DNA of 64,000 nucleotides from Dipteris shenzhenensis (taxonomy: Eukaryota; Polypodiophyta; Polypodiopsida; Gleicheniales). The position numbers and the translations under genes were made by a program. The notes below the pieces were generated by a model. That model saw nothing but the letters and a program-made list of their open reading frames with translations. It ran no database searches and was not told the origin of the DNA. Numbering within the stretch: the first letter of the stretch is position 1; every line of letters begins with the position of its first letter. The stretch lies in NCBI GenBank assembly GCA_047967505.1, contig CM106539.1; one strand, written 5' to 3'. Positions 45,514 through 57,825 of the stretch are shown in pieces.

Positions 45514-45603
45514 CACCGGTAAGTAAGCCTTCCTTTACTGGTTAGAACTTCTCGAGCTGCAATGAAACAGCATCGTCACTTCTAACTACTGGTTTGACCT
45601 CAC

Positions 45604-45852
45604 ATGGCAGGCTCGATAGCTAGTTGCACCCGGGGATCATTTTTTGCTGCTCCGGCTACGATTTCGCGACGGCAGGCCAATACGATGGCCCATAGGCGGG
45701 ATCAATGCATGGGTGCTTGGATAAGGCTGTGTCACTGTAGAGACTGTAATTTCATTTTCAACGAAGACGAAGCTGCTCGGAGCACGCCCAATATATATTA
45801 TTTTGTTCTGCATATTTCTGGCATCTCATCGATTTTTTGGAAGTTCCGATAA
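45604..45852 (+). other. 82-codon open frame downstream of AP2, probably not coding
   Basis: Counterpart of 15,221-15,469. It starts just at an acceptor-like TGGCAG and might be transcribed as a 3' UTR exon of the AP2 gene. The substitution pattern between the copies (mostly residue-changing) argues against selection on the protein. Confidence 0.4.
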
Positions 45853-46296
45853 GTACCAACATGATTAATGCATAGTTGCTTTCTTTCTTTTATATCTGTG
45901 TCTCCCATGCATGCTCTAACAATTGGACTTGCTTATAAGTAGCGAACGCGAGCAGACTCGCGCCCAATTACAAATAATACAACTAGGCGTGTCGTTGAAT
46001 GAAGTTGAAGCCAAACTGCGTCCGCTGCCAATATGATCCTACTACACGCTCCTTAAAATAAATTGTAGTTTGTACGACGGGTGCACCCTTAATGAGCTGT
46101 GTTTTCTAACTTATATTTTCTAACCTAGACTCCTAATGGACAAATCTCGATAGCATCGGAGTCCCCCTTTCTCGATTATCCCTTTTGCGTATATTGCGAG
46201 GATTCTTTTCGTGCTCAAAATTTATTTTCCAACTGTAGTAAGATCGTTGGCAATCTAGCTCCCATTCCAGGGCGACGGAGTATCACTTCTGCAAGC

Positions 46297-46860
46297 AAGT
46301 GGCATCTTCTAGCTTGCAGTCACTATCTTTCCTTCATAATCTTCCGCAATAGTTGTCTAATATTGTAACCTCCTTAGAGTGATGCTCTCTTTGACAAGTT
46401 ACCTTCAAAGTAACGGTAATCGCTTTAATTGTGAAATAGTGTGATATTTTTAAACAGATTTTCGTGTTAGGCTTTTGCTCTTATTTTCTTAGACTCGGGT
46501 TGTATGTCTTTCAAAGGAGGATATAAATTTCATGATGGCTTCATTGGAATATCGTTTCTCTAGAATGGAAGAGCCCTTTTCGAATCATACAAATGCATTG
46601 CTGTTGATAGTCTCAAATTTGTGTGCAAAGGCACCTTGGGTGTATTTAAAGTCACTCAAAATTATAGTATATGTGTTGGACAAGGGAGTTTTTTAAATCT
46701 ATGTTTGTTTAAAAGCTTAGCATACAAAGAGACTAGGTTATTAAATTGATTTTAGAAATTCAAACTCTCTAGTACTGACATATATTAACACAAATGATAT
46801 GTAAATGAGGCTTTTGATTAATCCTTGAATGCATGTAATATAGTCACCTTGAAATATTTA
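46297..46860 (+). repeat. 0.56 kb repeat block, copy 2 (with empty sites)
   Basis: Same block as 1-830 and 15,942-16,498. It shows the unoccupied target of the MITE (single ATATTAAC near 46,785) and, just past its end at 46,868-46,871, the unoccupied target of the 12 kb transposon (CCCGTAGAATTG). Confidence 0.9.
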
Positions 46861-46870
46861 ACACCCGTAG

Positions 46871-49790
46871 AATTGTTGTTTCCACTATTTAGTAGTATAA
46901 AGATCTCATATCGAGACATTAGAGCATTTAAGGAAGTCAATTTCCTTTTATATGTAGCTTTCTTTGAGTCCACAATTGACAACCAATGGAGTCCTATATA
47001 GGCAATGTGTACTAGCCTTGCACTCATGTCTTGCACATAACATGATCTCTAATATTTGTTCATTAACGCTTCACTCTGCAAAATATTTCTAGATAATCTC
47101 TTTAAGTTATTTGCACTCTACATTTTAGGTTTCCATACACACATTAATAGGGAAAAGAAACATATAATCTCATAGTAAGTTTAATTTAGAATGCTCAAGT
47201 AAATCTATTTTTGATTGAAATTTTATTTATGCATGTGACATGGAGTGTGAAGGATACAACCTAAGGTTTTTTTTCCAAACTCTTTTTCAACAAGTTCTCC
47301 TCACAAATGTTGTGATATTGCAAGTCACAACAGTCAAGATTTTAGCTAAATAGTAAAGCTTAAATTTAGAAATGAAGGAAATTTCTTCATTGATAAAAGA
47401 GTTCTTTGTAAAGGAAACCGTTCTTATAGGAAGAGAGAAGTGGTGCCTTGCCACCCCTATGCTCTATCTTCAGTATCTCAATATTGATATCAATCAAATT
47501 ATATTACAATCACAATTTCAACCTCAGTTGGAGGTGGAAGACAAATCTCAATCACAATATCCATCTCTGAACCTACATCTAGAACCCAAATCTTGAACTC
47601 AATCAAGTTTTTGAATCTCAATCTCTTTCAATGTGACTCAGAGTTTGTGTGCATGAATTTTCTTTTAAAGTCTACCTTTTATTAAAGCATGAGTTCTTGT
47701 TGCCCAATCTAGTTTTTCCTTTCAAAAATAGACACATAGTCATTGTTTAGCAAGTCTCATTTTATAAATATGAAACAAACTAGTAAAGTGGTCATATTTA
47801 GAGATCCATATTTCCTAAATTTTTTGGAATCCAAGAATTGTCAGTATGAGAAGTTGGAATCATCTCTTGATGGTCTACAACTTTTATCTTCATCTTAATC
47901 TGCCAAAACCTGCCATTCTAGGTCTTAAATTTGGATTTTAGAATTTAATGTAGAAATGGAATGAGAAAACCATTCCAAAATGATTTGCTATATTGTTCTT
48001 TTGGCCATGAAAACAATTTTGCAATGTATTGAAATTATAGCTTCATGAAAGCTATACAACTCTTTCTTATACAATTTTGCAAAATGTATTGTCTTGCAGT
48101 ACATGTTTGCCTTTCGCAAGGGGCTATCACTCTTGTGGCCTTTTTCTTATGGTTTCCATGAATGGTGGAATCACTGATTAGAACTCTTGTTCCTAATTTC
48201 TAAAACAAAGCTCTATGAATGGATGAGTTTTCCACATTATTTTTGTTAAGAAGAAAAAATGATGGTGTAATTGAAAGCTTATATTCCCTTATATAAATAA
48301 AATTTTGAAACATTCATTGACATTTCGTATGCAAAGGGGTATGTCCTTCGAATACGTGCAAATTTGAATGATACAGTTGCAAATGTGTTTTCTGAAGATT
48401 ATGCATGACACTAGGTGAAAAACATGGTTTAACACGTGATCAGCCATGCAAACTACATCCGATGGGCAGGAGACTTTGCATGTTCCTCAACATAGATGAT
48501 ATTGACACATGTGCAAAGGGCGATGTCCATCGGATACATTTAGATCTAAATAACATACTTGCAAGTGTGTTTTTTTATGATTATGCATGACACTAGTTGA
48601 AAAACATGGTTTATGTAAAAAAATTTCCAAGACCGTCATGATCTCCCTGACCTTTATTCGTGATAAATTTATTGATAGGGGGTTTTATAAATAAGCATTG
48701 AACACACGTGATATAGAGGGTTAATAAATAGTGATCTCCCTGAGTATACTTCCTTTCCAGCCACTAGAAGGTCTTCTTTGAAGTCTATTTTTTATGCCTT
48801 TGTTGGCTACTATGGGTGTTCTCGAGAATTCTTCTCTTGCTACATTTACCTAGTTTCCAGCCTGTGGTTGCTTCTTTGCAGTAAGGTACCTCCTTTTAGC
48901 CCATTGCTCAAATTTTGCAAGTTTTTTTACCTTGTAGCTTATTTGAGGAAAATAAGCATAAGTTTTCCTCTTTCAATATTGTTTAGTTGTGTTGATCTCC
49001 CTCCGGCTATGATTATGTTAGCTATGCCTAATTTCTAAAAGCTTGCCTCTTTTTATTGCATCTCATTGAGATTATATTTTTTCATGAGCTTATTATTATC
49101 CTTGCTTCCAGTTGAAACAGGAGCTTATTATACTTTCCATTGGAAGAGGAGCTTCTTATCCTTCCAACTAGATTATACTGTTAGTTTCTTTCACTCTAGC
49201 TACGATTATGTTAGTTGTGCCTAATAAGAACAAGCTTTCCTCTTTTTATTTCATATGGCAGAGATTATACTGTTTTATGAACTTATTATTGTGCTTGTTT
49301 CCAATTGAAAGAGGATCTTGCTATACATTTGATTGGAAGAGGAGCTTATTACCCTTCTGGTTGGAAGACATATTTAGACAAATGACTGGGTGGAACCTGA
49401 TTTCCTTCTTGGTGATCAATCTTAGGGCTAACAAGTTTTGCTATTCATGCATATAGCTTAGGGTTATCTAATATCGACATGAACACACAAAATAGCACAT
49501 GTACTTTGCACTATACTTACTGCATTATGATGCACTTTGCATTGTATCATGCATACAACATAGTACCTGTACCTTGTATTGTACTATGCACACATCATTA
49601 TCTAATGTGCACGTGGTATTATACCTTTCTACTATCCACATGCACTTTGCACTTTATTAATCTAAGTTGGCCTATGGGCACTCTTTGTATATATATTTTA
49701 TATAGATATACATATAGTAGCTCGGGTTTTTTCCTTGTATGCCTAAAGGGTTTTGTCACCTGCAACTAGCGGACCTACTTTGAGTGAAGG
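46871..49790. other. Copy 2 non-coding stretch with private repeats
   Basis: No genes are recognised. At 48,330-48,432 and 48,510-48,612 a diverged repeat (ending TATGCATGACACTAG, then GAAAAACATGGTTTA) is present that copy 1 lacks. At 48,665-48,748 a MITE is truncated on its left. Confidence 0.5.
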
Positions 49791-49927
49791 TGTTAGAACT
49801 ATATAGAGCTTTCTCCTAAATGAACCTAGCTCTCAAATATATATATATATATATGCCTATGACCCAATAATACGATCCATTATTATGGGAGAAAATTTGT
49901 GTCTCACTGCTTTCTCCCTCTCCTTCC
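49791..49927 (+). mobile_element. Copia-type 3' LTR relic
   Basis: Starts TGTTAGAACTATATAGAGC after the purine tract GAGTGAAGG and ends near TCCTTCCA. Counterpart of 32,095-32,230. Confidence 0.65.
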
Positions 49928-50319
49928 AAAAAAAAAGTTCATAGTATCACAAATCATGAAGATAATATGGGATCTAAAATCCATGTAATAATCAATCTAG
50001 GCATTCAATTTTGTTGTTGTGAAATTTTGGTCACTTCATTACAAATTGTAGTACAAGTTTATTGATCCATAATTATCAAACATATCTTGTTTGTATCATT
50101 AGTAATTTAAATAAAAGCATACAGATACTCTTTCATTTGCCAAGCAGGATCTCAAATTGTAGCCCCATTAAAAAAAATTGCATTTATTTCCTTACGGACT
50201 CATTAATTAGAAATATTGTCCCTCGTAGCTTATAAGTAATTCTTCTAGTATTTTGAAGCTTATACCATAGCATAAAACTCTCTTTCTTATGCTAATAAAT
50301 ATGGTTGTTTGTGGTCTAG

Positions 50320-51037
50320 ATTTTTACTCTTAATGCATCTAGTCTACCACCCTCTAGAAGCACTACAACTTTTAAAGTTACTAGTATCTATCACTAAAAG
50401 AGGGTCACTAGCATCCACTACTTTTAGCATTTAGCTACAATTATAGCCACTTTAATGTGTAATAAGATTGTGCCTACTGCTATGTCCCTCTCATGTCTTG
50501 TTTAGTGTTCTTTGAGCCTCCTTAGTTCTTTGAACAACCTTGTGTAGAATACACTTAGCATGACCCCAAACACTTTTCATGGTATCAAAGCTTAGGTTTA
50601 GCTCTTATAATTGTCTTAGATATGGTTGAGAGATCTATTGAGAGAGAGACATAGGAGTCATATCCATCCACAAAGAGATTCATACTCATTGAGTTTCATT
50701 TATCGATGGTGTTTGTGAGAGAATATATTCTAACTAAGAGAGGAAGATTTATCAATAAAATGGATCCTACACTCTAGTGAACTTCTCACACATGACTCCA
50801 ACGGCTCAAATATCCCTTGCATGGGCCAAAGATTGCCCACAACCATGTCTAGTAGCTCCAACATCTCTATCAACTGCCATTCCAAGCAGCATCATCTACA
50901 ACCCTCAGTGCACAATGGGCTTAATGGCCTCTATGCAAAGATAATGCCACAATCTAAATGCCCAGAATGGCTCCTACTTTTGACAAAGACCCTCATGCCC
51001 ACATCTAGTAGAAAGGCATGGCAACCGATGCTAGGAG
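50320..51037 (+). mobile_element. Retroelement remnant missing from copy 1
   Basis: Copy 1 jumps from GTGGTCTAGA to CTCGACAA at the same place, so these 720 bases are an insertion here or a deletion there. The word TGGTATCAAAGC at 50,580, one base off the tRNA-iMet primer site, follows a possible LTR end (CTTTTCA). An open frame at 50,821-51,120 has no recognised domain. Confidence 0.45.
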
Positions 51038-52129
51038 TAGACTCGACAACTCAAGACTCCTCCATGACGGCTTTCTCAACAACCTTGGCAGATGACTTCC
51101 TAGCCTCGACACCAGCTTAGCTAGCGGCAACAAGCAATGAGTAGCAACCAAAATAAGCTGCCTAGAATTGGCCGAGGTGAGTATCTATGATCCAAGCTCC
51201 TACCACAGGGGTGATACAAATGGAGGCAGAGGATGCGACCATGCCTTGGTGTGGCTCCAAAGTGAGGTAGATGATGAGATTGAGGCCCATGGCATAAAAC
51301 GACATCCTCTCGCAAGTAATCTATCAGCAGCATGGGATTTAGATGTACAACAATGCCTCTAAGGTAGCACCAACTACACATGATAAGACACTAAAAGCAC
51401 TTGCTATAGAGCATAGCAACCTGGCCAGGTTAGCAACATCAGCTCAGAAAAACTCTTGTAGGAAAAAGTGCCAACAGGGAAACAAAATCTTTTTCTCTCT
51501 TAAGGAGAGATTGGGGGAGGACGATTGGAGAAAGTGGGCCCATATAATTTGATGAATGTGAGCCATTGGATCATTGGATTTGACAATGGAGAAATATGGA
51601 TCATTGAATTTGAAGTAAGAAATATGGGCCATAGGATGACACAAATCCATTTCAACCATCACCTCATTTCATTCCACCCTCTTCTTGATTCCAAATTTTA
51701 ACCTTAAATGCTTCGAGTGGTAGTCTATGAGATTAAGAGCAGACCATCTATGACTTGCATGACATTACTAGAATTGATTACTCTCTGGTAATTAGGAAAT
51801 GGAGGGACAAAGGTGAAATGCTTCATCTTCATGGCAAAACAATCAATTGATTATTAATGTCAATTTCACTTCTCCATTTTCCTCCTTCTTCCCCAAATCT
51901 GTGAGAGCTCTATTCTCTACCTACAAGTGACCATTGCTGAAGCCCTTTGAGCTGTAGACTCCTAGTGTATGGGCCACCTTCCAACTACAAGAAATTAGAG
52001 AGTTCTCCTATGTACGTGCAACACCAACACAAAGATTGCTCGACTAGGACATGATATTATCTTGCTTACATTGCCTATGCCCTTGCACATGGCATTACAA
52101 GCCCTTTGAACTTATGTTCATGGTCCAAT

Positions 52130-52739
52130 TGATCTAGATGGATTTAGAGAAGAAGATGAAGATCACAATATGAGCCAAGAGAAAGATGTGCATAATGACA
52201 TCATATGGGAGGAAGATGGAGATCACGATATTGAGGAAGAAGCTGACGATCATCAAGAATCACTCGAATTTATTGAAGAAGATGATCAAGTCTATGGTGA
52301 ACGTACGATGCTAGAGTACAATGATGATATAGGAGATCAACTCAATATAGAGTTGGAGATAGACTTGTTTGGAACACTAGACTTGGCTCAGGATGAAGCC
52401 AAGTCTCAAACGTGGACATGAATATACGAGCTTCAAACTTGATGTACATGCTCTTGTACTTTTATTCTTTCAAAGGATCAAACATGTATGAAAAGCATTT
52501 TTTTTTGTCATTGGGTAAAACTATCTTTAAAGGTTGGTATGGGGAAAAACACTCTCTATAAAACGTTGCTATATAATGGCCTTATACAAGTCTGGCAAGT
52601 GTTGCTATATAGCCATGTTTATAAAAGTGTCGCTATATAGCAACACTTTTTAAGCCCGCTTTGCATACCAACGATTAGCGCCCCACGTGTGATAAACATC
52701 GATGTGTAACCGTCGGAAAAGGGCCTATGCCTTGTAGTA
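52130..52739 (+). mobile_element. CACTA 3' fragment: transposase last exon and terminus
   Basis: The acidic C-terminal exon (HDIEEEADDHQESLEFIEED, ending GTLDLAQDE) is followed by degenerate CGCTATATAGC palindromes (52,565-52,650). The terminus at 52,710-52,739 reads GGGCCTATGCCTTGTAGTA, the complement of the CACTA end, with the last base changed from G to A. The 5' part is missing. The terminus directly abuts another transposase exon at 52,740. Confidence 0.8.
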
Positions 52740-55618
52740 TTACATCTTGGGCTCGCCATGGACGGGGTGAATCCTTTCGGCTTACACTTGACATCTTGGT
52801 CGACATGGTCCATAGTCTTGGTGAATTACAATATCCCACCATGGCTAACAATAAAGAAGGGACACCTCATGCTTGCACTACTTGTGCCAAGGAAGTGCAA
52901 GGCCAAAAATATGAACGTCCACATGGCACCTTTGATAGAGGAGTTAATGATATTTTGGTCAGGGGTATCTTGATGTGGAACATGCATGACTACCCAGGAT
53001 ATGGAGAGTGCGCAAGTACGTGGTTGTGTCTTTACATGTATAATATAGGATTATGCTTTTATGACTCTCTTTGGCATGCATGTCTTATACTAACACATTC
53101 ATGCACGCGTGCAGGACTTGTTACAAGTGGGTACTAATGCTTGTCCTGTTTTTGGACTGGGTTTAAAATCACTTGCACGATACTCCAAACATATGAGAAA
53201 AAATGTTTATGAAGGTTATGCTCGATACCTTCTGCTGCACCATCTTGCACGTGGAGGTTAGCTTGATCCACCACCACCATATTTGAAGGCAAGTGACTAG
53301 ATTCAGGCTTGGAGGGTGAATGGAGAGGAGTCTCCTCGTGGTATGAAGAGGCTATCAATCTTTCACGAGCTTCCTTATTGGGGTCAGTTACAAATCAATC
53401 ATCTCTTGGATCCCATGCATATCTTCAAGAATGTGGGGACTACTCGAGAGGAGTGTGAGAAGACTTGCATACTATGAATAGGATGTCTCATTTGTGGCCC
53501 CAAGTGCATGCTTCGGGAAAAGTTGTCCTCTCAAAAGCAACGTGCATTCTCTCTACCAGAGAGGAAGCAGCGATCAAGGCAGAAATTGCCTGTTTTCAAA
53601 CACCCAGAAGGTACATGCATTGCTTGAAAGGAGCATTTTCAAAGGGCAATAAGCTTAGTGGGCTCAAGTCCCATGATTGGCACAAGGTCTTACATGTATT
53701 CTAAGCTGTAGGATTAGTGTACCAATAATCGTGATGCATTAGTGTAATTATGATTATGTTATATTATTGACATGACTTCTTTGTTGCTTTAATAGTTCAT
53801 CCTCCCAATTACATTAAAAGGGCGCTTACAAGAAGATGTTAGAAATGCTATATTCAAGATCAGTGGTATTGTGAGGTATGCTTACTATTAAATCACATTG
53901 ATTGCATTTTATTCAATTTAAGTTGAATAATCTGTAGACTAATTATATGAATCTATCTTACATGGGCATGTGAAATAGGTGGATATCTCAAAAAGAGATC
54001 TCCATATCGAGCATCGAGAAGGCTAGGGTGGAATCCATCAAAGCCGTATGCTTGCTTGAGAAGCACTTTCCCTCGATTATTATGACAACTTAAGTGCACT
54101 TGCTTGTGCACATAGCTGATGAGGTGGCCATTGTAGGTACCGTTCATAGTCGGTGGATGTTTTTTCTTGAGCGGTTTATGAGAACTTTGAAGGGATTTGT
54201 AAGACAAAGAGCAAGACCAGAAGCAAGCATGGTAGAGGGATGGCTTCTTAAAGAGTCATTAGTATATATCACAGAGTTTCTTGCATCCACAGATCCCAAT
54301 ATGCCGCAAGCTTGGCATAACAAGGATGATGATAGCATCATTAGCAAGGTTCCCCAAGGAAAAGGGATTGAAAGAAAGATGAGCGATAAGCAAATGGAGA
54401 AATTCAATAAGTTTTGTATCCTCAATAGCAAGCAGATGCAGAAGTGGATTGAGAGATATGAAGCGGCCAAAGCAGAAAGAATAAATGCAAGGATGAGATT
54501 CAGAGTAATGTACAGGTGAACGCAACCAAATCCACGGGATCTCGCCCTTCTCTCCACTCACATGTCACTTGATTGGCTACAACTGGCTCTACGTAAAGCT
54601 GAATGTGATGGAGAGACAATAAACGAGTGCAAGCGAGAGTTACCATTTGGATGTATGATGCATGTAAGTTTCTTACCTCTTGACATAATTAAGTAATTAT
54701 TTGTGGCAATATACACTATAAAATAGATGCATCTTCATTGTTTTAATGATGCTCTTTTGTAATATAAAAAGTACATTGCATTATGGTCATATGGATGACA
54801 TTTTTGCATGGAACACATTGATTCAAAGAGTCACGTATGATTATGGAGTCATGGCTAACTTCACACAAGATAGCCGAGCAAGTGCTTTGGATACCAATCT
54901 TCTCATAGTTGGATTATTATGAAACCAAACACAAAATCTATGAAATTGATTTCAGAAGATTTAGTATTTTCATTCTTAAAGTAAAATGGTTTAGAACTAT
55001 TTACAACGGTCCCCATGTGACAGTGAGAAAAGATAGTACTAGTTTCTTTGCAATAGACGCCACCAAACTTTGGATCGATGAAAGTGATACTTTTGTTCTT
55101 CCCGAGCATTGTGAGTCGATGCATACTAATGATTTAATTAATCAAAGCTTTTGTTTTTAAAGATCCATTGATACATGTACTTAAGCATAATTTCATATAT
55201 ATAATTGATGTCATTTGGCACCCATTTTCAATATAGGTGGTTTTTCATTCGGATCATTCTGATCCAAGGTGGTACGTGATCCAAGTTGCACCACGAAGTA
55301 AGCAACTACCAATGTCGGATCCAATTGATCCGGATGGATCTAGCGAAGAAGATGAAGATCACAACATGAGCCAAGAGGACGATGCGCATAATGACATCAT
55401 ATGGGAGAAAGATGGAGATCACAATATTGAGGAAGAAGATGACGTATCATCAAGAATCACCACACTTTATTGAAGAAGATGATCAAGTCTTAGGTGAACG
55501 TACGATGCTAGAGTACGATGATATAGGAGATCAACTCGGTATAGAGTTAGAGATAGACTTGTTTGGCACGTTAGACTTGGCTCACGATGAAGTCATTGAT
55601 GTAAATGCTCTTCATTGA
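52740..55618 (+). pseudogene. CACTA transposase, C-terminal two thirds
   Basis: In order: the LGLAMDGVNPFG motif (catalytic-type Asp region of TNP2), NYNIPPWLTIKKGHLMLALL, a decayed zinc-motif exon (about 53,115), LLDPMHIFKN (about 53,400; DVMHIEKN in relatives), LKSHDWHKVL, then a DUF4218 domain (54,090-54,519; RWMFFLERFMRTLKGFVRQR and RPEASMVEGWL), a DUF4216-like exon (54,909-55,140) and an acidic tail (55,237-55,618). Multiple stops and a missing 5' end make it dead. It keeps TGG in SHDWH, where the copy at 60,060 has TGA. Same orientation as 57,826-61,840. Confidence 0.85.
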
Positions 55619-56058
55619 TTTTTTTCATCTCAAACTTGGATATGAATATATGAGTTCAAAGGCTTGATGTACATGCTCTTGTACTTTTATTCTCTCAAAG
55701 GATCAAACATGTATGAAAAGGAAAAAAAAATTATCATTGGGAAAAACTATCTTTGAAAGTCGATACGGAAAAAAACACTCTCTGTAAAATGTCGCTATAG
55801 GAAACTTTCTCAGTGTCGCTACATAGTGACCATTCACAAGTCTTATAAGTATCACTATATAGCAACCATTTACAAGTCTAATAAGTGTCGCTATATAGGG
55901 GTGCTCTTTAAACATCGCTATATAGTGACACTTGCCTAAAGTCTCTATATAGTGACACTTAATGAATCCTGCTTTGGTTACCGACGATTAGCGCCCCACA
56001 CATGTGCATGCTAAACATTTGTGCTTAAGCATCGGAATAGGACCCGTGTGTAGTAGTG
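55619..56058 (+). mobile_element. CACTA 3' terminus with degenerate palindromes
   Basis: GTCGCTATATAGYGAC-like words start at 55,815, 55,851, 55,887, 55,914 and 55,941, so the spacing is 36, 36, 27 and 27 rather than 26. The word CGACGATTAGCGCCCCAC is shared with 52,670. The end reads CCGTGTGTAGTAGTG and finishes at 56,058. Copia coding sequence follows directly. Confidence 0.7.
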
Positions 56059-56487
56059 TTGCAAACATTCTCACTAAAGGACTTAGTGAGGCACACTTCA
56101 GAGTGCTACGATCTAAACTTGGAGTTCTTGCAGCCTCTCTCTTCGAAGATTAACACATGTATGGGTGACTTTTAACATTTGTATATAGATGCGTATTTGT
56201 GCAATTTATGATGAGCATTACATACTTGTAAATAATTGTACAAATGCATCACTTTAACTCTATGATCAACTTGTATACTTGTATATAGGAGCTTAGGTTT
56301 TTCCCTTGTGCTCCCCAAGGGTTTTTCATCTGTAGATAGAGACCTTTGTTTGAGTGGGGGTGTTAGAGATATATATAGCTCGCTCCAACTCGAACTAGGT
56401 CTCACCTATATATGTGTAACTTATGAATCAGTATTTGGAAGTCTTTGGTGTGTCTATTGTCTCTTCTTCTTCCCTCTCAAACAATCC
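56059..56487 (+). mobile_element. Copia element 3' end: pol tail, purine tract and LTR
   Basis: Codons after 56,058 read ANILTKGLSEAHFRVLRSKL, the usual C-terminus of Copia polyproteins (VADILTKxLxxxxFxxLRxxLG). A spacer, the purine tract TGAGTGGGGG (56,351-56,360) and an LTR starting TGTTAGAGATATATATAGC at 56,361 follow. The LTR appears to end near 56,487 (CTCTCAAACA). The rest of the Copia element is missing, because the CACTA terminus sits inside its coding region. Confidence 0.8.
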
Positions 56488-57010
56488 CACAAAGCTTCAC
56501 TCTATGATGGAGAACCAAGGAGTACACCCATTATTGGAAGTTTGTTTGTCCATAGATGATAGCTGGAAAGGTGTAGATTCAAGGGTTCCCAGTGCATAGT
56601 TGAATGTGCACGTAAAGTGTAAACCGAATTTGAATTCTTCGAAGGTGCATGAGGAGAAGAGGCACTGTATCTTGAATGCCACTAATAAGAGCATCCATCC
56701 ATTGGGGGCATTACTGTTGAAATGCAAAAAGAAGCTCTTTAAGCATTCTAACTGGAAATTGAAGGTATTCAAGAAAGCAATTTATGATTCCGATTGTCTT
56801 TCTGAGAGAATTCCAAAGACCATTGCCAAGTTGAAATCCACAAACACGATGTGAGGAAAGGAGGCCGATAGTGATCGTATTGTGTGGCTTGCCAAGGGTT
56901 GCACACTAGTGTCTATGAAGCAAGAGTTGTAGTCCAGCTAACTCCTAGAGCATCGCGACTCTAGTAGCAACCAAGCCACAACTGCAACAGTGTGAGAACT
57001 CCTGTTACTT
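56488..57010 (+). repeat. Dispersed repeat shared with the inverted-repeat arms
   Basis: Begins TCCCACAAAGCTTCACTC and matches 34,010-34,255 (plus) and 40,770-41,300 (minus). A coding-like stretch (KVFKKAIYDSDCLSERIPK) is conserved in two copies but broken. I do not recognise the family. It may be an exon fragment of a host gene spread by duplication. Confidence 0.6.
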
Positions 57011-57432
57011 TAGAGTAGCGGGATGCAAAAGCAAAAAAAACACGCAGATAAAAGGGCTCGATGACTTAGCTTAACAAAGAAAAAGATCAACGAAGTAACA
57101 ACCAATCTTCAATGATGATGGTGGTAACAGGAAGCACAGGTAGAGGCAACTATGCATGGCCACTTGTTGATAAATTTGCATCTTCACAAAACCCATGCCA
57201 CGTGACAATCTAAGTGGTAGATAAGCCATAGGTAGAGGCTAGGTTTGGACTAGCCAAGAAATAGCCACAATATGGCAAATAGGACCCAAGTCTGGCCAAG
57301 TCAAACTCGCCAAGTCAACCCACCAAGCCTTGATTAGATAAAGTGGTAATTAATTATGCCATATCAGCATGTAGCCACCTAGGCACACATTTTTGTAGGC
57401 AACATCTGAACGCATACTACTATGTTATCCCA
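57011..57432. other. Non-coding spacer
   Basis: No features are recognised. It ends with TATGTTATCCCA directly before a CACTA terminus. Confidence 0.5.
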
Positions 57433-57639
57433 CACTACAAGGCATAGGCCCTTTTTCGACGAAAATTTCGACAATTTTTACATTAAAATTTTTTTTTAAA
57501 GGGCGCAAACATCATTATTAAAGTCATTAAAAGCATCAAAAAAGAATGGTCACTATAAAGCATCGCTATGTAGCGACATTGATAAATGTTGCTATATAGT
57601 GACACTGATAATCATCGCTATATAGGCGAGTGTGCTAAA

Positions 57640-57775
57640 AGCAGGTTTAAAAGCCGTGTCTATAATCGCGTCTAATAGCGCATCTATAGCCATGTCTAAA
57701 TACACAGAGTAGACGCGCCTTTAGACACGATCTTAGACATGCTTTTAGACGTGCCTTTAGATGTTCCACAGAGTT
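57640..57775. repeat. TAGACG array upstream of the transposase
   Basis: Near-identical to 4,497-4,615. It contains TAGACGCGCC, TAGACATGC and TAGACGTGCC words about 10-15 bp apart, ending roughly 50 bases before the start codon. Confidence 0.8.
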
Positions 57776-57825
57776 TAAATTAAACATTTGAAGAAAGCAA
57801 ATTTGGTGGGTTCTTTGTTTGTAGG

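Larger units (their letters stand above)
42722..51872 (+). repeat. Duplicated AP2 segment, copy 2
   Basis: Direct-orientation match to 12,345-33,475 without the 12 kb transposon. It contains the intact AP2 gene, the third 0.56 kb repeat block (46,297-46,860), the empty insertion site, a solo 3' LTR and several private small duplications. It ends where a CACTA 3' fragment begins. Confidence 0.9.

Noticed and set aside
50821-51120. 99-codon frame as a gag protein
   Set aside because: No zinc knuckle or recognisable gag motif, and the counterpart is missing from copy 1.
4717-52739. A single giant 48 kb CACTA element spanning most of the window
   Set aside because: The left flank is transposase exon 1 and the right flank is a mid-protein exon, the adjacent triplets do not match, and the two ends are of different structural types.
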